Assembly: GCA_018401755.1 (NCBI GenBank)
Contig: JAGYKJ010000007.1
Coordinates: forward strand, 186,001 to 250,000
DNA length: 64,000 bases
Direction: 5' to 3'
Source: Litorivicinus sp.
GTDB taxonomy: Bacteria > Pseudomonadota > Gammaproteobacteria > Pseudomonadales > Litorivicinaceae
The translations under genes were made by a program, and so were the position numbers. Of the stretch, positions 52,769 through 62,740 are shown piece after piece. Position 1 is the first letter of the stretch, and the number at the start of each line of letters is the position of its first letter. A model generated the notes under the pieces. That model was given only the letters and a program-made list of their open reading frames with translations, made no database searches and was not told where the DNA came from.

Positions 52769-53701
52769 TCATGAATTACTCACCCATACGAGGTGGTCTG
52801 ATTGCGCATCGATCTCGCCCTGATAGCGATAGGCGCAGAGTGCGCCATCGGGGAGTGCCACTGAATAGTCGAGACAGACGGCGCGAGGATGCCGGATACT
52901 GGGGATGCCACGCATCCAGTAATGCCCAAAAAAGACAAGGCTCTCGTGGTAGCTCGGAGCCGTTGAGGGGAGTGGGAGATCTGGAATACGATCGCGCTGG
53001 GTGACGTCGATCACCGCACTGTCTCGGTATGTTGATTGATCCGGATCCCACCAATTCAGACGAATACGTCGCCTTTGAATCCCATAATAGTCCTTGAAAT
53101 GGCTGCCTTCAGGAAGCCGCATCTCGAGACCATTGAGTAGGGTTTCTCGTGCTTGCCATGCGGCTGAGTGCTCTATCGCAGAGTCCGTAAAGAAAGACAG
53201 ATCGGTCGGTGCGTGACGATGATCGAGGTAGGGGGCAAGCAGCGCTTGTGCTGGAGCATGCCAACAGGCATGAACAGCTCGCACCCCAGGTTGCTCAAAC
53301 CATAGAGGAAGTGTCTTAAACCAAGCGATGGTGTCCTGATAACCCACTGAGTCATGCTGATATGCATCCAGAAAGGCTTGATGCTGACGAATATGACCAT
53401 CGGTATGGCTCCGGACATAGCGATCCGGATCGTCAGTTCGTGAGGTGACAAATCCGACAGCATTGAATTCATGGTTTCCCATGAGACATAACGCTCGGCC
53501 ACTGTCACAGAGTGCATGGACGAGATCAACAGTCTCCCGCTGTTCTGGGCCGCGATCGATCAAGTCACCCAGAAAGACGAGTCGCCCATCCTGAGCATGT
53601 GTCCACTGATTCGCTTGATATTTATAGCCTAGGCGATCAAGTAACGCGCGCAAGGCGCCTGCATGACCATGAATATCCCCAACGAAATCGATCGGTCGCA
53701 T
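52769..53701 (-). CDS. Calcineurin-like metallophosphatase
   Basis: This 310-residue phosphoesterase has the dinuclear-metal motifs in order: GDIHGH near residue 8, GDLIDRGP near 47, GNHE near 76, and histidines in HACWH and FFGHYW. The sequence resembles the Ser/Thr phosphatase or Ap4A-hydrolase branch. The substrate cannot be told. It lies on the minus strand seven bases before the winged-helix regulator gene's end. Confidence 0.85.
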   Translation of the reverse strand: MRPIDFVGDIHGHAGALRALLDRLGYKYQANQWTHAQDGRLVFLGDLIDRGPEQRETVDLVHALCDSGRALCLMGNHEFNAVGFVTSRTDDPDRYVRSHTDGHIRQHQAFLDAYQHDSVGYQDTIAWFKTLPLWFEQPGVRAVHACWHAPAQALLAPYLDHRHAPTDLSFFTDSAIEHSAAWQARETLLNGLEMRLPEGSHFKDYYGIQRRRIRLNWWDPDQSTYRDSAVIDVTQRDRIPDLPLPSTAPSYHESLVFFGHYWMRGIPSIRHPRAVCLDYSVALPDGALCAYRYQGEIDAQSDHLVWVSNS

Positions 53702-53707
53702 ACCGAA

Positions 53708-54067
53708 CTAGCAATCTGGGGCGAGGACGGCTTGATGGATTTGATCACTCATCGTGTTGTAGGCCTTAATCGCACCACGCGTGAGAACTAAGCGTTTGCG
53801 CCGGTGATCGACAGGATCACGCTCAATTGTCACTAACTCCAAATCAATGAGGTGAGCGATCCGTCGATGGAGGGATGCGGGGGAGGCGATTTTGGATTCG
53901 CTGATCAGCTCGGTCACTAGCGCAGCATTTCCAGAAATCTGGCGTTTCAGCAGATAGTCGAGCATTTCGCGTTCGACGCGGTCACACCGACCGAGCGCGG
54001 TCTCTCCTTCGACGGTGGCGATGATCCGCTTAATCCGTAGGATAATGTCGTTGACTTCGATGCTCAT
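53708..54067 (-). CDS. MarR-like winged-helix regulator
   Basis: This is a small DNA-binding protein, about 119 residues from the ATG giving MSIEVNDIILRIKR; an in-frame ATG at 54103 is a possible earlier start. A helix-turn-helix is visible (ALVTELISESKIASPASLHRRIAHLI), followed by a wing with RDPVDHRRKRLVLT, the DxRxKR-like hallmark of MarR-type regulators. Possible targets are its neighbours. Confidence 0.75.
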   Translation of the reverse strand: MSIEVNDIILRIKRIIATVEGETALGRCDRVEREMLDYLLKRQISGNAALVTELISESKIASPASLHRRIAHLIDLELVTIERDPVDHRRKRLVLTRGAIKAYNTMSDQIHQAVLAPDC

Positions 54068-54167
54068 ACTCTCTTTAAAATCCCTATAGGTACTTTCTGT
54101 CATTGTTGTCAGTGACATCCATTTCACACATGAGCTTAGCAAGCGAAGGATTGATTAGGAAAGGCGA

Positions 54168-54365
54168 TTACGCTTGCAGCATGCCGCCGTAGTACGCACC
54201 GACAGCAACTAAAATAAATCCAGTCAGGAACGCCACGGCGCTAAAGCGCATCACGCCTTGTCTGGACTCCTGTTTTATAAATTTGGGGTTGATTAGACCG
54301 ATTACAAACGCGAATAGGGATAAGACACAAATAATATTACCTAGCCCATGGACCAACGCAAACAC
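54168..54365 (-). CDS. Small two-helix membrane protein
   Basis: This 65-residue protein has two hydrophobic helices separated by a charged turn (NPKFIKQESRQGVMR). The GTG start at 54365 directly follows the stop of the VWA gene and is preceded by GAGGAG. I do not recognise a family. Good ribosome site and tight spacing support that it is real. Confidence 0.7.
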   Translation of the reverse strand: MFALVHGLGNIICVLSLFAFVIGLINPKFIKQESRQGVMRFSAVAFLTGFILVAVGAYYGGMLQA

Positions 54366-55916
54366 TCAGTGCTCCTCGCGTCGCACGGTGGTCTTTGGTT
54401 TCAGAACAATCAAAACAATAAAGCCGAGGAGAGCGAGGACACCCAGCCCAATCCCGACTAATTGCCAAAGTGGCCAGCTGGTCAGCTCACCGGGCAATCT
54501 TGACGGATCTGAGCCGTCCAACCCTAAGAACTGAGTGACTGAATCACGCATGGATTGAGGCGATTGCGAACCCGTTGTCTTCGACTTATCGTCTGAACGC
54601 GAGGCCTCACGCTTGGCTGCACTGGCCTCATCAGATTGTCCGATTGGTGTCAGCTGGATTGCCTGTGCAGTATTGTTTCCAATCGCAGTGATTGGCGCTG
54701 ATTCCAAAACCTCGAGTCGCCGCTGTATTTGTCGATGGCGCTGTGGCTCGAGAGAACGAATCGTAAATAATCCACGCCCAGTCGGTAACGAATCCAACTG
54801 CGCTGCGACTGTCCCGTCCGCAGAGGGGGTCAAAGTAATGGACTCACCATCTGCTCCGAACTGTGCCTCAAAGCGACTCACTGGGCTGTCTGATTGCACA
54901 ACAGGCTGTCCCTCCCGGCTCAATCCGATGGTGAGACCGACGGAGACATCAGGCGACAAGGTGCCGGGTAACTCGGTCATGTCCAGCCGAGTGGGCGAAT
55001 CTATTAAAATTCGTAAGTCGTCTGAGTTTGAGTCATAGAGGCGATAGCGCCCAGGTTCTGGATTCGACCACATCAGAATTTTATAGCCCTCACCCGCGTA
55101 GAGCGAAAATCCTTCGCCGGCACTTTGTTCAGTGATGGGATCCCGTCCCGATTGGAGCAATTCAAAGGTTGGATTGTCGCCCAATTGAATAATGCGGAGT
55201 TGACTAACCTCCGCATCAACCAGAATCTCGTCGTTAATCACCGGTAGTTGCTGACTGCGTATGGCGAGCTCCAGGGCATCCAGCATCACAGGAACGAGGT
55301 CACCAGCGCTTTCGATCCGCGTGAACAGGCCGCCGGTTGCCAAGGCCATTTGACGCAGTAACTCGATATCGGCTCGATCGGACAATGCAATGGTATGGAG
55401 TCGACATTGGCGACTCACGGCTTCAGGGATCAGTCGCTTCAGAATGCGGTCTCGTGAGGCTCGACTTGCGTCGGGTCCACCTTGAACATCAACCAAACCA
55501 TCGGTCAGCATGACAACATGACATTGCCGAGTTCCATCCGAGTCTCGGACGCGTAACGCTGTGCTCAATGCACTTTCGATATGTGTGTACTGATCGTTTG
55601 ATCGAATCGATGCAGTCAGTGGGGCAGCCAGTGCAGACCAGCGTGCATCCACCGATCCATAGGGCACCAATCCACGAACGTCTGTACCAAAGAGCCAAAT
55701 ACCCCCAAACGATTCCTGTGGGAGGAGCGCCGCAAGTAATGCGGTAGCGGGTCCACGGATTGTCTTGGGATCGGACGTCTTCATCGAGCCAGACACATCC
55801 ACTAGCACACGCAAATCCACGGGCACATTGGCCTGCGCGATTGGCATCGACAGGATGACAAGGAGCCAGAGGCTAACTCGCCAGTGCGGGATGATTTTTA
55901 AAGTGCGCCAGTGCAT
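54366..55916 (-). CDS. VWA-domain membrane protein
   Basis: This exported or membrane protein is anchored at both ends: an N-terminal signal or anchor helix (VSLWLLVILSMPIAQA) and a C-terminal helix near 495-515 followed by KPK. A von Willebrand A domain spans about 35-215 with the metal site DVSGSMKT and the MLTDGL strand, then a beta-rich region. Such proteins often act as metal-dependent adhesion or assembly factors. I chose the ATG giving MHWRTLKII; ATGs 6 and 14 codons earlier are possible. All overlap the end of the acetoacetyl-CoA synthetase gene. Confidence 0.8.
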   Translation of the reverse strand: MHWRTLKIIPHWRVSLWLLVILSMPIAQANVPVDLRVLVDVSGSMKTSDPKTIRGPATALLAALLPQESFGGIWLFGTDVRGLVPYGSVDARWSALAAPLTASIRSNDQYTHIESALSTALRVRDSDGTRQCHVVMLTDGLVDVQGGPDASRASRDRILKRLIPEAVSRQCRLHTIALSDRADIELLRQMALATGGLFTRIESAGDLVPVMLDALELAIRSQQLPVINDEILVDAEVSQLRIIQLGDNPTFELLQSGRDPITEQSAGEGFSLYAGEGYKILMWSNPEPGRYRLYDSNSDDLRILIDSPTRLDMTELPGTLSPDVSVGLTIGLSREGQPVVQSDSPVSRFEAQFGADGESITLTPSADGTVAAQLDSLPTGRGLFTIRSLEPQRHRQIQRRLEVLESAPITAIGNNTAQAIQLTPIGQSDEASAAKREASRSDDKSKTTGSQSPQSMRDSVTQFLGLDGSDPSRLPGELTSWPLWQLVGIGLGVLALLGFIVLIVLKPKTTVRREEH

Positions 55917-57804
55917 CAGGGTTTGCCAAAGCATCCATATTTCCAATTGGCTCGCCATGGACCATTTGCCGAACGGCGAGTTCTGCTATCTTACCACTGA
56001 CTGTACGGGGTACGTCTGCAACTTGTGCGATGATCTTTGGTACATGTCGTGGACTTCTCGCGTGTCGAATCCGATCCCGTAGCATGCGCTCCATGGCATC
56101 GGTGAGAATGTCGCCTTCTGCCAGTACCACAAACAACACAATGTCTTCGTCGTCGCCGCGTCGTAAGCCAATCGCCACTGCATCACGAATACTGTCAAGA
56201 TCATCAAGGGCACGATAGATTTCTGCGGTGCCGATCCGCACTCCACCCGGATTTAAGGTGGTATCAGATCGACCGTGAATAATAAATCCGCCTTCTTCTG
56301 TTCGCTCTGCAAAATCACCATGGGTCCAGAGGCCTGCGAAGCGCTGAAAATAGGCAGCCTGATAGCGGTGGCCATCGGCATCGTTGAAAAAGCCAAGTGG
56401 CATGCTTGGGAATGGACGCCGGCAGACCAGTTCGCCCTGGGTCGCTGTGACCGGTGTTCCCTCATGATCCAAGACATCGACATCGAGCCCAAGTCCGGCG
56501 CACTGCAACTGCCCGGAGTACACCGGGAGAATTGGGCAACACAAACAGAAGCACGAGAGGATATCGGTCCCTCCAGAGATTGAGCCAAGGAGCACGTCCG
56601 CCTTAATGTCGCGATAGACAAATTCGAAAGTGGCTGGCGCTAAAGGAGAACCCGTTGAAAGAATCGCTTTGAGGTGGGAGAGATCTTCTGTCGCTGGCCG
56701 GTAGCCAGCCTTATCGAGCGCACTCAGATACTTCGCGCTTGTGCCAAAGACTGTCCATTGATCCTGTGCTGCCAACGACCAAAGTGTTTCTGGGCCACTG
56801 GCAAATGGTGATCCATCATAGATCATTAATGCTGCTTCAGAAGCAAGTCCTAAGCACAGCCAATTCCACATCATCCAGCCGCAGGTTGTGTAAAAAAATA
56901 AACGATCTCCGGGCTTTAGATCCACATGATAGCGATGCTCTTTCACCACTTGGAGTAAGGCTCCTAGGTGGGAGTGGATAATGCATTTCGGGGCACCGGT
57001 GGTGCCAGAACTGTAAAGAATAAATGCAGGATGCTGGGTGCTGACACGGACAAAAGTGGGCGGCTCATCATGAACAGACAACTCTGCTATCTCACGCACT
57101 CGACAACCCACGTGTGTTATTGGAGCACCCTGTCCCACATGGAAGCAGGTCGTGATCGAGGGGATACGCGCTAACAGTGCCAGTGTGATGGTGCTGACGT
57201 CACGCAGAGTGCCCCCGTACAAAACCTGTGACACAGCCAGCAATGCCTTGGGCTTGATCTGACCAAATCGATCAATGACCGCCTCAACCCCAAAGTCAGG
57301 GGAGCAACTGGTCCATACCGCGCCAAGACTCAAGGTGGCCAGCGCGCCAATGATTGCTTCCGCACCGTTGGGTAAAAAGCCTGCCACGACATCGCCTGAG
57401 CCAATACCCGCCTCAATCAGGGCATTTTGTAGGGTTGCAACGCGCTGGACGAGCGCATCTCGCGTGAGTTGTTCGATCTTACCGTGTTCGCGATACACGA
57501 TCATCGCCAGTGCTGATGGGTCACCACGCATCAGACAGTTTTCTGCAAGATTGAGACTGCCATCTGGAAAAAACTGAGACCCTGGCATGGCCCGGGAACT
57601 GAGAACGCGCTCGCCCATCTCGCCTTGCAGACCTGCGTGATGCCACAAGATGGGCCAAAAGCGCTCGGGCTCATGCACACTAAAGCGATGCAGACTTGGA
57701 TAATCACCGATTGCCCGACCCGTCTCTCGATTGACGGTGGCCATAAGGTCAACCAACTGACTGTGCGCGATGCGTTCGGGTGTCGGTGTCCAAAGAGGTT
57801 GCAT
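55873..57804 (-). CDS. Acetoacetyl-CoA synthetase
   Basis: This 643-residue AMP-forming acyl-CoA ligase has the AACS N-terminal cap (LWTPTPERIAHSQLVDLM), the adenylation motif YSSGTTGAPKCIIHSH, the TTCGWMMWN stretch characteristic of acetoacetyl-CoA synthetases, GGTDI, and the C-terminal TVSGKIAELAVR with the catalytic lysine. It activates acetoacetate to acetoacetyl-CoA. The adjacent phasin-phaC-phaB genes suggest that this feeds polyhydroxybutyrate synthesis or its recycling, since no thiolase gene is present here. Confidence 0.92.
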   Translation of the reverse strand: MQPLWTPTPERIAHSQLVDLMATVNRETGRAIGDYPSLHRFSVHEPERFWPILWHHAGLQGEMGERVLSSRAMPGSQFFPDGSLNLAENCLMRGDPSALAMIVYREHGKIEQLTRDALVQRVATLQNALIEAGIGSGDVVAGFLPNGAEAIIGALATLSLGAVWTSCSPDFGVEAVIDRFGQIKPKALLAVSQVLYGGTLRDVSTITLALLARIPSITTCFHVGQGAPITHVGCRVREIAELSVHDEPPTFVRVSTQHPAFILYSSGTTGAPKCIIHSHLGALLQVVKEHRYHVDLKPGDRLFFYTTCGWMMWNWLCLGLASEAALMIYDGSPFASGPETLWSLAAQDQWTVFGTSAKYLSALDKAGYRPATEDLSHLKAILSTGSPLAPATFEFVYRDIKADVLLGSISGGTDILSCFCLCCPILPVYSGQLQCAGLGLDVDVLDHEGTPVTATQGELVCRRPFPSMPLGFFNDADGHRYQAAYFQRFAGLWTHGDFAERTEEGGFIIHGRSDTTLNPGGVRIGTAEIYRALDDLDSIRDAVAIGLRRGDDEDIVLFVVLAEGDILTDAMERMLRDRIRHARSPRHVPKIIAQVADVPRTVSGKIAELAVRQMVHGEPIGNMDALANPDALAHFKNHPALAS

Positions 57805-57945
57805 GCGTCATCCTTATCAATTGGTTCCAGTGTATCAAATTGGCCCATTGTCGCCGATGGTCGAAGACTCTGGCCGAAGACTTGCAAAATGTTGCGACGC
57901 ACGATACGGTTCCTCTGTTGCGGTGCACCATAGGAGGAAAACCCC

Positions 57946-58332
57946 GTGTTTGAGCAATTAATGAAACAGAACGAAGCCATGATGAAGCAATTCCAGACCA
58001 TGATGGGTGCTGATGCGTTAGCGCAGATGATGAAGCCCTACACAAATTTACTGGAGATGCAGCGAAGCGTGATTGAATCAATTACGGAAGAGCAAACGCG
58101 AGTTGCCACTGAGTTGATGAACGATTATTTGGAAGAAGCGCGTCAGGTCTGTTCGTGTAATTCCTTGCCTGAGGCTGTTGAAATCCAGAAAGCGTACTTG
58201 GCGAAAGTGCAAGAGCGGATGGCTGTATTGGCAAAGAAGCAGGCTGAGTCATTCACTAAGTTAGGCGAAGAGTCTATTCAGGTGATGAAGCATTCAGCTG
58301 AAGACTTGATGAAGAATATGCAGACGAAATAA
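57946..58332 (+). CDS. Phasin-family protein
   Basis: This 128-residue protein is almost fully helical and Met/Gln/Glu-rich, with heptad-like spacing and no membrane helix, as expected for a phasin that coats polyhydroxybutyrate granules. It starts at GTG after a TAGGAGG site. It is divergent from acetoacetyl-CoA synthetase and convergent with phaC, with a strong terminator between. The granule role rests on its position and character. Confidence 0.82.
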   Translation: MFEQLMKQNEAMMKQFQTMMGADALAQMMKPYTNLLEMQRSVIESITEEQTRVATELMNDYLEEARQVCSCNSLPEAVEIQKAYLAKVQERMAVLAKKQAESFTKLGEESIQVMKHSAEDLMKNMQTK

Positions 58333-58345
58333 CTGTCTCCATCAA

Positions 58346-58378
58346 AGCCCGGGTGGCACATCCCACCTGGGCTTTTTT
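58346..58378 (+). terminator. Terminator after phasin gene
   Basis: AGCCCGGGTGG pairs with CCACCTGGGCT, then a run of six T. It lies between the convergent phasin and phaC genes. Confidence 0.88.
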
Positions 58379-58398
58379 ACGTCTGTTATTAGACTCGC

Positions 58399-60111
58399 TT
58401 AAATGCGAACGCGGACATAGTCTCCTGGCGCTGGTGAAAGTGCAGGATGCGCATCAGTCCCCACTGGTCGGGCAGGTACCTGTGACGCATCCTGTTGATC
58501 CAGCCAGGTGTGCCAATGCGTCCACCACGAACCGGGATGATTCGTTGCCGTTTCGAGCCACGTATCCGGTGTCGAGCCCAGTGTCCCATCTGTCCAATAA
58601 TTGCGCTTGTTCTTCACCGGAGGATTAATGACGCCCGCAATATGTCCTGAGCCTCCTAGCACGAAGGTTGTCTCGCCACCGAGGAGTTGGGTTCCAGTAA
58701 AGGTTGTTTTCCAAGGTGCGATGTGATCCTCGACTGCACTCAAAAAGTAGGCAGGGACCTTAACCTTCCCTAGATCAACCGCCTTCCCGCAACAGGTGAA
58801 GCCCTCTGGTTTGGCCAGGTTATTTTCCACATACATTTCACGAATATAGGTGTTGTACATGGTCGCAGGTAGGTTGGTAGGATCTGAGTTCCAGTAGAGA
58901 ATATCAAAGGGCGGTGGGGTTTTCCCTTTCAGGTAGTTATTCACCACATAAGACCAAATCAGGTCATTGGAACGCAACATATTGAACCCTAAAGCGAGAC
59001 TTTTTCCTGACATGAATCCATCTTTTTGAATCTGCTCTGCCCGTAATTCGACTTCATCTTTATTCAGGAATATTCCGAGCTGACCTGGATCCGAGAAGTC
59101 CAGCAGAGTCGTTAAGAACGTGGCTGAACCAATGCTAGCGTCACGTTTCTTCTGCATGACTCCCATCGCAGACCCTAACAGGGTTCCGCCAACACACCAG
59201 GCAACGGCATTGAGCTTTTTCTCACCCGTGATGTCTTTCGTCACCCTGATCGCTTCAAAAAGACCGTCAGTGACATAGTCATCCCAGCCAATATCGCGGT
59301 ATTCCACAGTTGGATTGGCCCATGAAATCAAAAACACCGTATTACCTTGATCGACGCACCATTTCACGAAGGAGTTTTCAGGCTGTAGATCCAAAATATA
59401 GAACTTATTGATACACGGTGGAATGATCAGTAGGGGACGTTTGTGTACGTGTTCAGTGGTTGGGGTGTACTGAATCATTTCGAACAAGTAATTACGGAAT
59501 ACCACCGAGCCTTCTGTCACCGCCACATTCTCACCGAGTACAAACTTCGATTCGTCGGTCATGGTAATCCGGCCTTTCTCGAGGTCGGTCAGGAGATTCT
59601 GAAATCCATCGACCAAGCTTTGTCCCTTGGTTTCGACAGCTTCTTGCAGTACTTCAGGATTGAGCGCGGCAAAGTTTGCAGGGCTCATGGCATCGATAAA
59701 GTACTGTGCGTAAAACTTCAGTTTTTCTTTATCCGCACCCTCAACTGGAATGGCATCCGTTGACTTCGAGAGGACTTCTGAGGTCAGTAGGTACGACTGC
59801 TTGATAAAGTCAAAAATGGGGTGACTAAGCCATTGGTCTGAATCAAAGCGCCGATCCTTTGGTGGCGAAAATGTCAGGCCGGTCTGCATCAGGTCAGTCC
59901 AGAGTTTGAATTGATTTTGCTGATACTGACTGACCATCTCGAACCAAGCCGTCGGATTGGTCCAAGGCTGCATTACCAATTCAGTCCACACAGAGGTCAG
60001 ATTTGTCAGGATTGCTGCGGTGTCTTCTGAGCGCATCAGCCCTTGTATTAATCGTTTGCTGTCGGCATTCATGGTTTCGAACAATTGTTCAGGTGCTTTC
60101 TGATCAGTCAC
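58399..60111 (-). CDS. phaC: Class I polyhydroxyalkanoate synthase
   Basis: PhaC polymerises 3-hydroxyacyl-CoA into storage polyester. The 570-residue length fits class I. The N-terminal domain contains NPTAWFEMVSQYQQNQFKLW. The alpha/beta-hydrolase core has the lipase-like box with catalytic Cys306 (AWCVGGT), a downstream aspartate region (VEDHIAPW) and the histidine in GSGHIAGVINPP. Substrate is probably 3-hydroxybutyryl-CoA, made by the adjacent reductase. A minus-strand terminator separates it from phaB, so it likely has its own promoter. Confidence 0.95.
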   Translation of the reverse strand: MTDQKAPEQLFETMNADSKRLIQGLMRSEDTAAILTNLTSVWTELVMQPWTNPTAWFEMVSQYQQNQFKLWTDLMQTGLTFSPPKDRRFDSDQWLSHPIFDFIKQSYLLTSEVLSKSTDAIPVEGADKEKLKFYAQYFIDAMSPANFAALNPEVLQEAVETKGQSLVDGFQNLLTDLEKGRITMTDESKFVLGENVAVTEGSVVFRNYLFEMIQYTPTTEHVHKRPLLIIPPCINKFYILDLQPENSFVKWCVDQGNTVFLISWANPTVEYRDIGWDDYVTDGLFEAIRVTKDITGEKKLNAVAWCVGGTLLGSAMGVMQKKRDASIGSATFLTTLLDFSDPGQLGIFLNKDEVELRAEQIQKDGFMSGKSLALGFNMLRSNDLIWSYVVNNYLKGKTPPPFDILYWNSDPTNLPATMYNTYIREMYVENNLAKPEGFTCCGKAVDLGKVKVPAYFLSAVEDHIAPWKTTFTGTQLLGGETTFVLGGSGHIAGVINPPVKNKRNYWTDGTLGSTPDTWLETATNHPGSWWTHWHTWLDQQDASQVPARPVGTDAHPALSPAPGDYVRVRI

Positions 60112-60177
60112 GTATTGACTCCCTTCGGGTCTGGGTTAGGCAACGTATTACAATCGCAACAGTGTATTGTGCAGTGC

Positions 60178-60205
60178 AATAAAAAGAAAGGGGAGCGGGC
60201 TCCCC
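60178..60205 (-). terminator. Minus-strand terminator after phaB
   Basis: On the minus strand GGGGAGC, a two-base loop and GCTCCCC are followed by TTTCTTTTTATT. It begins just after the phaB stop. Confidence 0.75.
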
Positions 60206-60212
60206 ATCTGTG

Positions 60213-60959
60213 TTAGAACATGTGCTGACCACCGTTGATGGCGAGGTTGGAGCCGGTCACAAAGCCGGCCCGGTCGCTGGCTAAAAAGCTGACCGCATAG
60301 GCGATTTCATCAGGATTCCCAAGGCGTCCGACAGGGATTGAACTGGCAATTTTTGCGAGGATTTCTTCACCGATAGCGGCAACCATCGAGGTCATAATGT
60401 AGCCTGGGCTGACAGTATTCACAGTCACACCTTTCCCCGCGACTTCCTGAGCAAGACTCTTTGTAAAGCCGTGCATTCCAGCCTTGGCGGCCGCATAGTT
60501 CGATTGTCCAAATTGACCTTTTTGGCCATTGACCGAGCTGATATTCACAACTCGACCCCATTGCTCTTCGAGCATCCCATTGATGACTAAGCGAGTCATA
60601 TTAAATACCGAACGAAGGTTCGCATTCATGACTTGATCCCACTGTTCAAGTGTCATTTTGCGGAATGTCGAATCGCGGGTAATCCCGGCATTATTGATCA
60701 AGACGTGGATGTTGCCGTATTTCGCGACGATTCCTTCGACACACTGTCGTGCAGATTCCGCGTCAGAGACGTCGCCAAAAGCCACATCGATCGCATAGCC
60801 TGCCTCGGCTTGCTCTGCGGCCCATGCTTTTGCCTTTTCATGATTGCCACCAGAGTTGTAGCCGGCGATAACTTGAAAGCCAACGGCAGCCAACTCGCGG
60901 CAAATCGCCGTTCCAATTCCACCAGTCCCGCCTGTGACGAGTGCGATGCGCTGTGTCAT
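60213..60959 (-). CDS. phaB: Acetoacetyl-CoA reductase
   Basis: PhaB reduces acetoacetyl-CoA to (R)-3-hydroxybutyryl-CoA with NADPH. The 248-residue SDR protein has TGGTGGIG at the N-terminus, NNAGITRDSTFRKM, catalytic Ser in ISSVNGQKGQFGQ and YAAAK. The phrase NGQKGQFGQSNY is characteristic of PhaB rather than FabG. It sits upstream of phaC on the same strand. No phaA is present in the window. Confidence 0.93.
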   Translation of the reverse strand: MTQRIALVTGGTGGIGTAICRELAAVGFQVIAGYNSGGNHEKAKAWAAEQAEAGYAIDVAFGDVSDAESARQCVEGIVAKYGNIHVLINNAGITRDSTFRKMTLEQWDQVMNANLRSVFNMTRLVINGMLEEQWGRVVNISSVNGQKGQFGQSNYAAAKAGMHGFTKSLAQEVAGKGVTVNTVSPGYIMTSMVAAIGEEILAKIASSIPVGRLGNPDEIAYAVSFLASDRAGFVTGSNLAINGGQHMF

Positions 60960-61023
60960 AGTGTGTCCTCATCAATTATTCATTGTTTGCAAATTACGAA
61001 CTGATTCAAGGTAGCAAGCAACC

Positions 61024-61284
61024 ATGACTGACCAAAAGTCGCTTGATCCATTAGTCGCAGTCACCATCGATGCATCCGGACTTCAGTGTCCGGAACCCGT
61101 CATGCTAACGCGCAATGCGTTACGAAAAATGCACCCTGGTGAACAACTCCAACTGATTGCCACGGATCCATCCACCTGTCGTGATATTCCCACACTGTGC
61201 CGTTTCATGGGGCATACCTTGGTGAGTCAGACTGAGGTGGATCAATCGTTTGTTTTTGTCGTCGCCAAGGCCACTGAGAGCTGA
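61024..61284 (+). CDS. tusA: TusA-family sulfurtransferase
   Basis: This 86-residue sulfur carrier has the active cysteine in the CPEPVM motif near residue 22 and the conserved ATDPST loop. TusA relays sulfur for 2-thiouridine in tRNA. This fits with MnmC elsewhere in the window, which finishes the same wobble base. Its 3' end overlaps the convergent DUF3080 gene by 43 bases. Confidence 0.9.
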   Translation: MTDQKSLDPLVAVTIDASGLQCPEPVMLTRNALRKMHPGEQLQLIATDPSTCRDIPTLCRFMGHTLVSQTEVDQSFVFVVAKATES

Positions 61285-62273
61285 CAGCCTGACAGAATCT
61301 CTTGCCAATGGCCTATGTGCGTCATTAGCGCCTCGACATAGGCCGTATTCGTTCCTGGCGGTAATTGCAGTAAGTGATCCATCCTCGCATCGAGTGGACG
61401 AGGCAGATCGAGTGAGTTAGCCAGTGGCTGCCACAGCGCATAAAGCTCGATTTGATAGCGTCGAATCGCAGCGATGTGGGGCTGCACCTCGGTTGCAAAA
61501 TATGTGGTGAGCATGCCTTGCACGCGACGGCCCTGTTCGGTCGGTTTTCCGAGTGGGCATAGCGTATTACGGGTGATATGTTGCTGCTGCATCGGAATCA
61601 TGACCGTCACTAAGTGATAGATATCCAAGAGCGCGCGCCGTAACTGCCCATGAAACCGAGTTGTTTCGAGGGCTTGAATGTGCTGCTCAAAAGTTGATTG
61701 CTGCTCAGATGATGGGATCGAGTGGCCTTCTAATCCCAGTAGTGCAGATCGACGGACCTCCACAAACGCCAATTGGTAGCGATGCCATGCATCTGCCAGC
61801 GAGGCATCTCCTGAATCAAGACTTGACTGCAGCGCATCGGAGGTCTCGCTTGCAAATAGCAGATTCCACAAGGCCGCCTCACGATCTCCTATTTTTTTTG
61901 CCCGTGCAGTCCTTAACCAGTCGGAGTTGCCCTCTGCTTGGGCCAGGCAATCGTCAAGGCCAACAGCTAATGACCATTCGTAAAGAAATTGCTGGGAGGC
62001 TGCTTTTTGCCGCCCGAGTGAAGAATTTCGCTCTGCGATCAAGGGCACCAGCCCGCACGGACCAAGCTTCAGCGCGTCGGTCAACGCGATTCGGGTGTCA
62101 CTCAGTGGCCGAGGTTTTGGCTGCATCCGAGGCACGTATGTGGCAGATATCACCGGTACATCCATATTGAGAACTCGTGCAACGCGGGTCAGGTAGGCGT
62201 TGGCGTCGAAGGTATCTTGCCTCTCACTGCACCCGATCAAACCAACGAGTAAGGCGATCCAACCTATCCGCAT
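61242..62273 (-). CDS. DUF3080-family lipoprotein
   Basis: This 343-residue lipoprotein has the lipobox LIGC at about residue 15. [18 protein letters not shown] follows, the opening expected for DUF3080 proteins. The remainder is mostly helical with two conserved-looking cysteines. Function is unknown. The start overlaps the epmC stop by ten bases, so the two are cotranscribed. It overlaps tusA tail-to-tail. Confidence 0.82.
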   Translation of the reverse strand: MRIGWIALLVGLIGCSERQDTFDANAYLTRVARVLNMDVPVISATYVPRMQPKPRPLSDTRIALTDALKLGPCGLVPLIAERNSSLGRQKAASQQFLYEWSLAVGLDDCLAQAEGNSDWLRTARAKKIGDREAALWNLLFASETSDALQSSLDSGDASLADAWHRYQLAFVEVRRSALLGLEGHSIPSSEQQSTFEQHIQALETTRFHGQLRRALLDIYHLVTVMIPMQQQHITRNTLCPLGKPTEQGRRVQGMLTTYFATEVQPHIAAIRRYQIELYALWQPLANSLDLPRPLDARMDHLLQLPPGTNTAYVEALMTHIGHWQEILSGCQLSVALATTKTND

Positions 62274-62740
62274 GTCTGAAGAGCTCTTAAAACCCGCGCG
62301 GCCGTTGGTGGAAGTGCGCTGGCAAGGGTCTCGCGTGCCATCTGAATTCGCATCAAAAATGAACCATCATCTGGTCGCTCTGAGAAGTCATCTCGGCTGG
62401 GCGAAAAAGGCAGCCCAAGGCAATCACAAAACATCCACTCAAGCGCTTGTGGCCTTACTTCTGCGGTTTCAAAAGCGGCCTGTTCGTTGGCTGTTCGGCC
62501 TTCAGCTGCGTACCAATAACCAAAATCGTCCAAGCGCCGACGCTGATCACCGGCTAAGCAGTAATGCGCAATTTCATGGAGTAGACTGCGCGGGAAATCG
62601 TGTCGAAATTGCAAGCAGCCGGGCGCACCGTTGCGTGGTGCACGATAAAAGGGTTCGCTGTATCCACCTTCGATTTGCAGTTCAGGGAGTACCTGTTGCA
62701 GTGTTCGAATCAGGAGTGCGCAATCATCAAAATCAGTCAT
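62264..62740 (-). CDS. epmC: Elongation factor P hydroxylase EpmC
   Basis: EpmC hydroxylates the beta-lysylated lysine of EF-P. The frame is open far upstream, but the match begins at MTDFDDCALL (ATG 62740), giving 158 residues. Family hallmarks are GGYSEPFYRA, the metal-binding LLHEIAHYCLAGDQRRRLDDFGYWY and EVRPQALEWMFC. The start codon overlaps the start of the divergent membrane-protein gene: both use the same CATG. The EF-P and EpmA/EpmB genes are not in the window. Confidence 0.93.
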   Translation of the reverse strand: MTDFDDCALLIRTLQQVLPELQIEGGYSEPFYRAPRNGAPGCLQFRHDFPRSLLHEIAHYCLAGDQRRRLDDFGYWYAAEGRTANEQAAFETAEVRPQALEWMFCDCLGLPFSPSRDDFSERPDDGSFLMRIQMARETLASALPPTAARVLRALQTCG

